In this document: positions 6,596-12,392 of the stretch, one piece after another
How the letters are laid out: each line of letters opens with the position of its first letter
Position numbering within the stretch: the first letter of the stretch is position 1
Virus record (IMG/VR): IMGVR_UViG_3300048642_000079
Span: 1 to 22,801 of that record
Length of the DNA: 22,801 bases
Source of the DNA: a virus
Strand: one strand, 5' to 3'
Made by a program: the position numbers and the translations under genes
Notes under the pieces: model-generated
What the model saw: the letters and a program-made list of their open reading frames with translations, nothing else
Told to the model about the DNA's origin: nothing
Database searches by the model: none

Positions 6596-7192
6596 TCAGA
6601 TCAGATCGTCGTCTTCGTCGTCCTCGTCCTCGGCGTCGGGCTCTTCGGCGTCCGGGATCGGGGCGTAGTTCTTGATCTGATCGACCGTCATCACGTCGAT
6701 GGTCTTCTTCAGCTCGGCGAAGTCGTCGCGCTTGATCTTGGTCAGCTTCGTGCTGGCCTTGGGCGCGTTCTCCCCGCCATCGACTTGGAACACGAATTCG
6801 TATTCCCCGTCATCGTAGCGCCAGAACGACTTGTTCTTGAAGGCGCTGGTGGTCCACTCGATGTCGAGGGCACCTTCGCCTTGCTCGTCGTCCGGCTCGG
6901 GCTCGGCGGCCGCCTTGGCCTTGGCCGTCTTCGGGGGCTTCGCGCCGCCTTCCAGCCATGCCTCGACGGTCTCGTAGGTGAAGCCCGTGGTGGGGTCCGT
7001 CACCATGCCGCACGGGAAGAGGATCGCGGAGCCCGCGATGACACGGTGGACGCCATTGCCGGTGAGCGGCTGGGGCATGGCCGTGTCGGCCTTCTCGTGG
7101 GGAATCCACGCGATGATGGGCTCCTTCAGGAAGCCCTCGGACGCGCCGGGCGTGATCGTGACCACGTAGGTCTTGGGGTTTGCAGGGATCAT
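6596..7192 (-). CDS. Unknown protein with a strongly acidic C-terminal tail (possible ssDNA-binding protein)
   Basis: A 198-residue protein from ATG 7192 with AAGGAAAGG upstream. The N-terminal half is beta-like (TYVVTITPGASEGF, EPIIAWIPHEK, IAGSAILFPCG); an Ala/Lys/Pro linker follows (PPKTAKAKAAAEPEP); a second folded part contains DIEWTTSAFKNKSFWRYDDG and EYEFVFQVDGG; it ends in EEPDAEDEDDEDDDLI. Such an acidic tail tipped with a hydrophobic residue recalls single-stranded DNA-binding proteins (bacterial SSB, T7 gp2.5), and replication genes are near. No OB-fold signature can be proven by eye, so this is a suggestion only. Confidence 0.55.
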   Translation of the reverse strand: MIPANPKTYVVTITPGASEGFLKEPIIAWIPHEKADTAMPQPLTGNGVHRVIAGSAILFPCGMVTDPTTGFTYETVEAWLEGGAKPPKTAKAKAAAEPEPDDEQGEGALDIEWTTSAFKNKSFWRYDDGEYEFVFQVDGGENAPKASTKLTKIKRDDFAELKKTIDVMTVDQIKNYAPIPDAEEPDAEDEDDEDDDLI

Positions 7193-7204
7193 GTTGGCCT
7201 TTCC

Positions 7205-7612
7205 TTAGCCGTAGTGGTGCTTGATGAGTGCAGCGATCCGGTCGGAGATCGCGGCGGCGGCATCCGCATGGGTCACACCGGCAGGAACGCCAAGGAACCA
7301 GCGGTGCGCCATGTGGATGATCTCGGCCTCCCGGGGCGGGATGACGTTCTGGGAGGTGTAGTCGAAGATCGGGAGCTGGGTGCGGGCGATGGGCGGCGGC
7401 CCCCAGCGTTCGGTCTCCCGGACGCGGATGTAGCAGACGTTCATCGCCTTCTCCAAGTCCTGCTTCCCGCCCTTGTCGTCGTGGCGGTGGACATACTTGA
7501 TGATGGTGTGGATCGCCGAGTCGTAGCCGTTGGCGAGGGACAGGGTGAATGGCTGGATCGCGACCTTCTCGTAGTGGTCGCCGCCGACTTGGCGGGTAAT
7601 CATCTCAGGCAT
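7205..7612 (-). CDS. DUF3310 family protein (SaV-like, nucleotide-kinase annotated)
   Basis: A 135-residue protein. Residues about 8-60 match DUF3310: VGGDHYEKVAIQPF, then LANGYDSAIHTIIKYVHRHD, DKGGKQDLEKAMN. The family is widespread in phages and sometimes labelled a nucleotide kinase, but its activity is not established. The second half (IPPREAEIIHMAHRWFLGVP) is not recognised. ATG 7612 follows AGGACCACCAG and a 128-base leader that carries a promoter and a hairpin, so it is the first gene of the last minus-strand unit. Confidence 0.8.
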   Translation of the reverse strand: MPEMITRQVGGDHYEKVAIQPFTLSLANGYDSAIHTIIKYVHRHDDKGGKQDLEKAMNVCYIRVRETERWGPPPIARTQLPIFDYTSQNVIPPREAEIIHMAHRWFLGVPAGVTHADAAAAISDRIAALIKHHYG

Positions 7613-7640
7613 CTGGTGGTCCTTCTGGTTGTCAGGTTGT

Positions 7641-7672
7641 CCCCGGCTCGGCCCGTGACCTCCGAGCCGGGG
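7641..7672 (-). promoter_or_regulatory. Perfect 11-bp leader hairpin upstream of the DUF3310 gene
   Basis: CCCCGGCTCGG (7641-7651) and CCGAGCCGGGG (7662-7672) pair perfectly across a 10-base loop. The hairpin lies between the promoter at 7714-7742 and the start codon at 7612. No T-run follows on either strand, so it is more likely a leader structure (stability, processing or protein binding) than a simple terminator. Confidence 0.55.
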
Positions 7673-7713
7673 GTCGCCTCACCGGGAGGAGGATGGCGAG
7701 GACGACGCGGCCG

Positions 7714-7742
7714 AGCATAGTCAACCGCAAGTCGCCAGTCAA
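7714..7742 (-). promoter_or_regulatory. Sigma-70-type promoter for the DUF3310-to-methyltransferase unit
   Basis: On the minus strand, -35 TTGACT (7742-7737), a 17-bp spacer beginning GGCGACTT, and -10 TATGCT (7719-7714). The -35 box overlaps the stop codon of the gene ending at 7739. The first 14 bases match the promoter at 20241-20269 exactly. Transcription would start near 7707. Confidence 0.65.
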
Positions 7743-8098
7743 CGCTTCTTCAGCTCGGCCGTTGCAAGAGCCTCGGAGAGCTGCTTGTCCTCCATCCACG
7801 TATTCTGCCCGCCCTTGTCCCGGCAGAGGTTGGTCCGGGGATCGTAGATCACCGCGTTGTTCGGGAGGTGCCCCTTGCAGACGGTGTGGACATCCCCCGA
7901 GCCGTCCGGGGAATTCGCCGGATCGTTCATGAAGGCGTTGCCGTAGCTGTAGAACATCGTCAGCCCGTTCCGGTCGCAGTAGTAGCACTGGACGCGCGAG
8001 CTGGGGGTGATGTCGTAGTAGAGCGGGCGGCCGTCCTCCCGGGCCGGGGGGAGCTTGCGGCTGGCGGCGGCTTGGGCGCGGCGTTCGCGGCGGTTCAT
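7739..8098 (-). CDS. Small zinc-finger-like protein (119 aa)
   Basis: Starts at ATG 8098, 2 bases after the DHFR stop, with GGAGG upstream. It opens with the Arg-rich MNRRERRAQAAASRK, a common phage protein start, then carries CYYC (about 38-41) and later VHTVCKGHLP with Cys and His and a further Cys, a plausible zinc site. Function unknown; the composition suggests nucleic-acid binding. It closes the unit that includes ThyX and DHFR. Confidence 0.6.
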   Translation of the reverse strand: MNRRERRAQAAASRKLPPAREDGRPLYYDITPSSRVQCYYCDRNGLTMFYSYGNAFMNDPANSPDGSGDVHTVCKGHLPNNAVIYDPRTNLCRDKGGQNTWMEDKQLSEALATAELKKR

Positions 8099-8100
8099 GG

Positions 8101-8559
8101 TTAGTTCATCCTCCGGGATTGCGGACTCACCCCGAGGAGGTCCGGCAGGAAAAGGTTGCTCGGCTTGCGGAAGGCCACGCGCCGAATGAAGAGCTGCTGC
8201 ACGAAGGGCATGAAGGTGTGGTAGGTCTCGTGCCCGCCGATGATGAAGATCGGCTTCCTCTGCCCCTGTGCGGCGGTCATGAAGGCTTCCGGCGTGAAGG
8301 AGATTCCCGGCGGCCGGTGCCAGACCATCACCATAGCGTTCCACGGCGGCTCGGAAAAGCCGTTCTCGACCATGAGGTCCATGGTCCGCTTCCCCGTGAT
8401 GACCACGCTGTCCTCGGTGAGCCCCGAGACGAATTGCTCCCAGAAGCGGGCCTCGTCCGGGTTGGAGAAGATGGGCAGCTCGCCCTTGCGGCCGATGCCG
8501 CCATGGTGGTCCACGGCGGCGATCAGGTTGACTTGCGGCATGTTGCTGGCGAGGCTCAT
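8101..8559 (-). CDS. folA: Dihydrofolate reductase
   Basis: A 152-residue protein close to the usual DHFR length. It shows the DHFR blueprint: NLIAAVDHHGGIGRKGELP (residues 11-29, nucleotide and substrate loop), the acidic residue of the folate site in NPDEARFWEQ, SVVITGKRTM (51-60, NADPH-binding turn) and IFIIGGHETYHTFMP (104-118). It would reduce dihydrofolate to tetrahydrofolate with NADPH. The start overlaps the ThyX stop by ATGA, so the two thymidylate-pathway enzymes are translationally coupled. ThyX does not itself make dihydrofolate, so DHFR may instead raise the general folate pool or serve host ThyA. Confidence 0.88.
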   Translation of the reverse strand: MSLASNMPQVNLIAAVDHHGGIGRKGELPIFSNPDEARFWEQFVSGLTEDSVVITGKRTMDLMVENGFSEPPWNAMVMVWHRPPGISFTPEAFMTAAQGQRKPIFIIGGHETYHTFMPFVQQLFIRRVAFRKPSNLFLPDLLGVSPQSRRMN

Positions 8560-9560
8560 TCGTAGGCATCCTCCGGCACACCCAGCGCCTTCTCGAAGGC
8601 ACGATGCTCCCGCTCCCCGACACCATCGGGCCGGGGCACGCCCAGCTCTACGCGATCAGCCAGCAGCTTGCGCAGGGCTTCCATCTCGATCCGGGAGAAG
8701 GTGTGAGCCCCCATCACGTAGTCCTCGAACGCCTCGAAGGTCCACGGGCACCACTGGCGCACGAGATCGCAGATGACCTCGGCGTAGTCCCGAATCTCCT
8801 TCTGGGCGTGCGGGTCGGCCCGGAGCGAGAGGAAGCGCAGCAGATTGTGCAGATCGACCTTCCAATACCATTGCGTGTAGACGTTCGGCGGGACGACCAT
8901 GCGGGCCAGCTCCCGGGCCATGCCGTGCTTCCCGGTGTGCGGCTCCCGGCCGTCCAGAACCTCCCGCTCTGCATCCGGGTCTGCCCCACACCGGCCGGGG
9001 ATGACATACTGGTCGCCGTCCTCGTTGAACCACGGCCAGCCGGTGTGCAGCTCCTCGTAGAGCTGGTAGGAACCCTCGCTCTGCTGGCGGATCGTCTCGC
9101 GCATGGCGAAGCGCACATCCTCCGGCAGAACCCCGGCGCGGCCCTGCTTGTTGTCGAGGCTCTGGGGCTGGATGTCGTCCACGTCCGGGATGTAGAATTC
9201 GCGGTCGAGGATCGAGTAGCGGGCGCTGGCCTCGTTCACGTTGGCCGTCCGGTGGCGAATCCACTGGCGGGCGACGAAGATCGGCAGCTTCACATGCAGC
9301 TTCAGCTCGCACATCTCGAAGGGGGTGCTGTGCCGGTGGCGCATGAGGTAGCGGATCAAGCCCCGGTCTTCCCGGACGGTCTTGGTGCCGGTGCCGTAGC
9401 TGACCCGGGCGGCCTGCACGATGGCCTTGTCGTCGCCCATGTAGTCCACGACGCGGATAAAGCCGTGGTCGAGGACGTTGTGGGTCCGGCCGATCTCGGC
9501 GTCCATTTTCTCGTTGAACGGGCGGGTCATCTCGCCCTCGTTTTCGATCTCAGCGTCCAT
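8556..9560 (-). CDS. thyX: Flavin-dependent thymidylate synthase ThyX
   Basis: A 334-residue protein that would convert dUMP to dTMP using FAD, NADPH and methylene-tetrahydrofolate. The ThyX signature RHR-x7-S is at 102-112 (RHRTANVNEAS), followed by ARYS; upstream are ARVSYGTGTKT and RHRHSTPFEMCELKLHV split over residues 74-90, and downstream YWKVDLHNLLRFLSLR and the metal-free dUMP-binding Arg region. It is longer than typical ThyX (about 220-250 aa) because of an insert at about 145-210, as in several phage enzymes. ATG 9560 is preceded by AGGAG. An odd repeat of MDAEI occurs at residues 1 and 19. Confidence 0.92.
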   Translation of the reverse strand: MDAEIENEGEMTRPFNEKMDAEIGRTHNVLDHGFIRVVDYMGDDKAIVQAARVSYGTGTKTVREDRGLIRYLMRHRHSTPFEMCELKLHVKLPIFVARQWIRHRTANVNEASARYSILDREFYIPDVDDIQPQSLDNKQGRAGVLPEDVRFAMRETIRQQSEGSYQLYEELHTGWPWFNEDGDQYVIPGRCGADPDAEREVLDGREPHTGKHGMARELARMVVPPNVYTQWYWKVDLHNLLRFLSLRADPHAQKEIRDYAEVICDLVRQWCPWTFEAFEDYVMGAHTFSRIEMEALRKLLADRVELGVPRPDGVGEREHRAFEKALGVPEDAYE

Positions 9561-9816
9561 TCGCTCTCTCCTGATCTCTGAATTCGGCCATGGTCAGCCC
9601 GGCGATGGAGTCGCCGCACTGGCCGCAGTTGTGGGGGCCGCAGGCCGCGCACTGGAACACCCCGTCCTTCAGGACGAAGCCCCGCCGCGCGGCCCGGCGC
9701 TCATACTCCCGGTATTCCTCCAAGGGCATGGCGATGGCCTTCTGCCCGGCGAGGAGCGCCACGAGGGACGCCAGCCTGCCGGGCACATGGGCGACGATAG
9801 CGATGCGCTTAGTCAT
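9550..9816 (-). CDS. Small zinc-ribbon protein (88 aa)
   Basis: ATG 9816 is chosen because it has a GGGAAG site upstream and overlaps the upstream stop by 8 bases; ATG 9831 would add five residues. The N-terminus MTKRIAIVAHVPGRLASLVA is hydrophobic and basic; residues about 55-70 carry CAACGPHNCGQCG, a C-x2-C-x4-C-x2-C zinc knuckle. Function unknown. It overlaps the start of thyX by 11 bases. Confidence 0.6.
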   Translation of the reverse strand: MTKRIAIVAHVPGRLASLVALLAGQKAIAMPLEEYREYERRAARRGFVLKDGVFQCAACGPHNCGQCGDSIAGLTMAEFRDQERANGR

Positions 9817-10216
9817 GCTTCCCGCGCACATGCTCGATGGCCTTCTCCGGGTCCGCGCCGCGCCAGTCGGGCCAGTCCCGCAGCTCGTTCTTGCCCTGCT
9901 TCGAGACGATCAGACGGACGGCCTCGGCGGCCACGCGGTCGAAGGTCCAGTTCGGGCGGGCGGCCGAGATCGCGCGGGTCAGCCCATCGAGCCCGAGGAC
10001 CGCCACGTCCGTCCATTCGGCGGCGGCGGCCATGTGCATCGCCAGCTCCGGTTGGTCATCGTAGGTCTTGGGCTTCGGGTCGGCGTGGTAGCACTTCTCG
10101 ACCTCCTTCAGCTCCTTCTTGATGTGGTCGGTCACGCCCTTGGTGCGCGGCCCGGGGCCGAAGGTGGCGCGGCTGAAGGCGGCCTGCCGGGTGAGGTGGG
10201 CGACAAAATCTGTCAT
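9809..10216 (-). CDS. DUF550/MazG-like dATP/dGTP pyrophosphohydrolase
   Basis: A 135-residue protein from ATG 10216, preceded by GGAGAAA. It matches the DUF550 (dATP/dGTP diphosphohydrolase, N-terminal) family: QAAFSRATFGPGPRTKGV (11-28), HIKKELKEVEK (31-41) and AAEWTDVAVLGLDGLTRA (65-82). Glu35, Glu38, Glu67 and Asp70 fit the MazG-type metal-binding set. It would hydrolyse dNTPs to dNMP and pyrophosphate, shaping the nucleotide pool. Members of this family accompany PurZ in diaminopurine-genome phages but also occur in ordinary phages. It sits between the TopoVI-A-like gene and thyX. Confidence 0.78.
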   Translation of the reverse strand: MTDFVAHLTRQAAFSRATFGPGPRTKGVTDHIKKELKEVEKCYHADPKPKTYDDQPELAMHMAAAAEWTDVAVLGLDGLTRAISAARPNWTFDRVAAEAVRLIVSKQGKNELRDWPDWRGADPEKAIEHVRGKHD

Positions 10217-10283
10217 GTTCGATTTCTCCGGTTTTTGCGACACGCCGCTCGGGACGTGTAAAGGAATCGCGGGTTTCTGAGCG

Positions 10284-11204
10284 TCAGAGGTCGGTATCGT
10301 TGAGGCTGTCGATCAGGTCCGAGACCTCGTGCCAATGCTCGCGGACGCCGCGCAGGCGGGCACGCTCGGTCCTCTCCCTCTCCTCGGCCTCGTCCCACGG
10401 CCCGGGGTCGATGTGCGGCCGGATCGCGTCCCGGATCAGCCCCACCAGCACCGCCGGTTCGAGGGCGTCCAGCTCCCAGCTCGTGCGGCCGTGCCGGGCG
10501 ATGTAGTCGGCGGCCCGGGAGTCGGTGATCTTGGCCGGGTTGGGCGGCGGGGAATACTGGTCGATCTGGTCGCGGTTGAGCGCGATCCTCTGCACCTCGA
10601 CCTCGCCGTAGGACAGGATTTCCAGCCGGTCGCGGTTGTCCCGGGTCATGTCGAGGCCCGAGGGGTCATGGTCGCCGAGGTGGATCACCAGAGGCTCCTT
10701 GCCCGCGTCACGGGCGGCCTCCATGCGCTTCCCGGCCCGGTATGCCTCGGACACCGAGAGGTAGCCCTTGCAGGCCATGTAGCCGACGCGCATGGGGCGC
10801 ACGGCACGCTCGACCACGGAGGCCAGCGCCTCCTTCTCGACCCAGACCTCGATATAGCGATCCTGATCGGCCCAGCGGTCGGCGGCGTAGGCGTAGGGGA
10901 GGTCTTCGAGGATCGTGTCGATGTCCTCCTCGACCAGCCAGCCGTTCATGCTCCGGCCCCGGTCCTCGATCCCGTCCCACGGCAGCAGGCCAGCGAGCCG
11001 GGCGTCGGCGATCACCGAGCCGAGCTTCTTGTATTCCTTGTCGTTGTTCGGGATCAGGTCGCGGCTGACAAACTGGTAGTAGAGCTGGCGCAGGGTCAGC
11101 GTGTAGCCGTCGCTCTGGTAGGCGCGAATGATCGCGTCGGCTTGGTCGATGATCGCCAGACTCGACTTGCGGAATTCCTTGGTGATGAACGTCTCGTAGC
11201 TCAC
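10284..11204 (-). CDS. Topoisomerase VI subunit A/Spo11-like protein (tyrosine plus Toprim)
   Basis: A 306-residue protein from GTG 11204, 3 bases after the upstream stop. Residues 35-50 read TLTLRQLYYQFVSRDL, which looks like the catalytic-tyrosine helix of Spo11/TopoVI-A (RDIYY), with Tyr42/Tyr43 as candidates. A Toprim domain follows: YIEVWVEKEAL with Glu123 and PLVIHLGDHDPSGLDM with Asp178 and Asp180, the metal-binding Glu and DxD. A conserved SPPPNPAKITDSRAADYIA segment and WELDALEP lie near 230-265. The family is common in phages and usually called hypothetical. It may cut or bind DNA without a TopoVI-B partner, as proposed for Mini-A proteins. No B subunit is seen here. Activity is inferred. 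Confidence 0.75.
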   Translation of the reverse strand: MSYETFITKEFRKSSLAIIDQADAIIRAYQSDGYTLTLRQLYYQFVSRDLIPNNDKEYKKLGSVIADARLAGLLPWDGIEDRGRSMNGWLVEEDIDTILEDLPYAYAADRWADQDRYIEVWVEKEALASVVERAVRPMRVGYMACKGYLSVSEAYRAGKRMEAARDAGKEPLVIHLGDHDPSGLDMTRDNRDRLEILSYGEVEVQRIALNRDQIDQYSPPPNPAKITDSRAADYIARHGRTSWELDALEPAVLVGLIRDAIRPHIDPGPWDEAEERERTERARLRGVREHWHEVSDLIDSLNDTDL

Positions 11205-11207
11205 GGG

Positions 11208-11309
11208 TCAGCCCTTCTTCTGGTTCGCCGCGATGATGTGCAGCGGGATCGTGATGAACAGCGCGACCGGGAAGAGGAAGATCGCGGCGAGGTGCAGCAG
11301 CCAGAACAT
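11208..11309 (-). CDS. 33-residue membrane microprotein
   Basis: ATG 11309 has a perfect AAGGAGG with 8-base spacing, placed inside the 3' end of the upstream gene, and the TGA at 11208 lies 3 bases before the next GTG start. The product has one membrane span, LLHLAAIFLFPVALFITIP, and a short polar basic end (AANQKKG). No family assigned; such peptides can be holin-like, immunity or membrane regulators. The strong binding site is the main support. Confidence 0.65.
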   Translation of the reverse strand: MFWLLHLAAIFLFPVALFITIPLHIIAANQKKG

Positions 11310-11312
11310 AGG

Positions 11313-11501
11313 TCAGTCCTCCTTACGTTTCTTGACCGGCACAAGCTCGGTCTGGCCGATGGTGATGGAGCCCCGGCGTTCCAGCTCCTTGGTCAGCTCC
11401 TCGATCCCGAGATCGAAGAGGTAGCGGGCGAGGCGGTAGCCGAGGTAGAGGCCACCGAGGAGCCCGAAGAGGAAGCCGAGGAGGGTGCCGAGGTAGATCA
11501 T
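11313..11501 (-). CDS. Small glycine-rich membrane protein (62 aa)
   Basis: ATG 11501 is preceded by AAGGACTGACC. Residues about 3-28 form a glycine-zipper membrane helix (GTLLGFLFGLLGGLYLGYRL) and the rest is charged, ending VPVKKRKED. Gly spacing suggests helix packing or oligomers. The stop is 3 bases before the next start. Unrecognised; location is the membrane by prediction. Confidence 0.6.
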   Translation of the reverse strand: MIYLGTLLGFLFGLLGGLYLGYRLARYLFDLGIEELTKELERRGSITIGQTELVPVKKRKED

Positions 11502-11503
11502 GG

Positions 11504-11926
11504 TCAGTCCTTGATGGCGGGCCGGAGGTGGCGCGGAATCGTCTTCCACTCCTCCTGCACGGTGGCGGGCCAGATCGAGTAGGGGGTTTCGAGGAGCGGG
11601 AATTCGTGCTTGGTCCCGTCCCCCGTGGTGATGGTCAGCTTGGCGCGGCGCGGGGCGTGGCGGATGTTCCCGTAGGCCCCCACCTTGCAGCTCCCGTGCT
11701 TGAACGCGCCGGGGAAGAAGTCCTGAATCCGCAGGCTGGTGTGCAGCTTCTTGCGCAGGCCCTTGGCGGTCTCCTCCTTGCGTTCCAGCTCGGCGAGGAT
11801 GTCGTCCGGGGTGGGCGTGACGGGCCGGGCCATATCCCAGCTCGTCTCGAAGCCGCACGCCGCGCAGACGGCACGGCCGGGCATGTTCGCTTGGATGAAG
11901 TCGTGGGCGTGGTTCTTGCAGGTCAT
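11504..11926 (-). CDS. Hypothetical protein with N-terminal zinc-binding motif (140 aa)
   Basis: Starts at ATG 11926 after AGGACCAGAGC. Near the N-terminus Cys3, His5, His8, Cys21 and Cys24 (TCKNHAH and CAACGFET) can form a zinc site. The middle is helical and basic (ILAELERKEETAKGLRKKL) and the C-terminal part seems beta-rich (RRAKLTITTGDGTKHEF). I do not recognise the family. It is separated from the upstream gene by a 132-base leader with large hairpins. Confidence 0.6.
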   Translation of the reverse strand: MTCKNHAHDFIQANMPGRAVCAACGFETSWDMARPVTPTPDDILAELERKEETAKGLRKKLHTSLRIQDFFPGAFKHGSCKVGAYGNIRHAPRRAKLTITTGDGTKHEFPLLETPYSIWPATVQEEWKTIPRHLRPAIKD

Positions 11927-11948
11927 GCTCTGGTCCTCGTGTCAGGGT

Positions 11949-12057
11949 CCATCGGGCCGCCTTGGGACATGGGCTTGGGGCGACGGCCCGATGGGGTTGC
12001 CGGGAGGTCCGCGCGGTAGCACAGTCCCTCACCTCCCGGCCCGGGCAGGGAACCCGG
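11949..12057 (-). promoter_or_regulatory. Structured leader with three consecutive hairpins
   Basis: The gap between the genes ending at 12059 and starting at 11926 holds three stems: CCATCGGGCCG (11949-11959) with CGGCCCGATGG (11984-11994), 11 bp around a 24-base loop; GCCGGGAGGT (11999-12008) with ACCTCCCGGC (12031-12040), 10 bp around a 22-base loop; and CCGGG (12041-12045) with CCCGG (12053-12057). All pairings are perfect. No T-run or tRNA pattern is present. Confidence 0.55.
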
Positions 12058-12058
12058 T

Positions 12059-12328
12059 TTACTCGAAGTTGGTGATCCCGGCCGCCTTCAGGTCGGCGAT
12101 CAGCTCCTCCTTCGTGTCGTAGGCGAGCGTCGAGAATTCAAGGCGCTCGTCCTCGGAGTCGTAGTCGAAGACCTCGGCCGAGTAGCCGTTGCCCCCGAAG
12201 CCGTCTTCGCCGGGCTCTTCTTCCAGAACGGCCGTGGCGACATCGGCGTCCATCCCCAGCTCGTCCATGGCCTCGACCAGCTCGGCGTGGCCCTTGGGGC
12301 GGGGATCGTTGAACATGCTGCGCTTCAT
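12059..12328 (-). CDS. Small acidic protein (89 aa)
   Basis: Starts at ATG 12328 after AGGACCAC. The product is rich in Asp and Glu (EAMDELGMDADVATAVLEEE, VFDYDSEDERLEF) with a helical end (EELIADLKAAGITNF). Small acidic early proteins of phages often act as inhibitors or DNA mimics, but nothing specific identifies this one. It follows the DUF932 gene after a 64-base gap that contains two palindromes. Confidence 0.55.
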   Translation of the reverse strand: MKRSMFNDPRPKGHAELVEAMDELGMDADVATAVLEEEPGEDGFGGNGYSAEVFDYDSEDERLEFSTLAYDTKEELIADLKAAGITNFE

Positions 12329-12364
12329 GTGGTCCTCATCGTTGAGGGTTTCAGGGAGGGGTGG

Positions 12365-12390
12365 CGGGGGCCCCCGAAGCGGCCCGGGCC
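12365..12390. repeat. Two adjacent perfect palindromes in the gap after the DUF932 gene
   Basis: CGGGGGCCCCCG (12365-12376) and GGCCCGGGCC (12381-12390) are separated by four bases, just after the stop of the upstream minus-strand gene. They may form a compact structure or act as dimer-binding sites. No T-run follows. Confidence 0.45.
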
Positions 12391-12392
12391 GA

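Noticed and set aside
6587-7720. 377-codon frame on the plus strand
   Set aside because: It is antisense to the acidic-tail gene and the DUF3310 gene; the product is Val/Leu/Gly/Arg-rich with no recognisable domain.
7632-7988. 118-codon minus-strand frame overlapping the gene at 7739-8098
   Set aside because: It is out of frame with the better-supported zinc-finger-like gene and runs through the promoter and hairpin; the product is Arg/Pro-rich.
11999-12057. tRNA-like look of the structured leader
   Set aside because: There is a 10-bp stem and a GGTAGC-like piece, but no cloverleaf with anticodon arm, no GGTTCGA T-arm and no CCA context.
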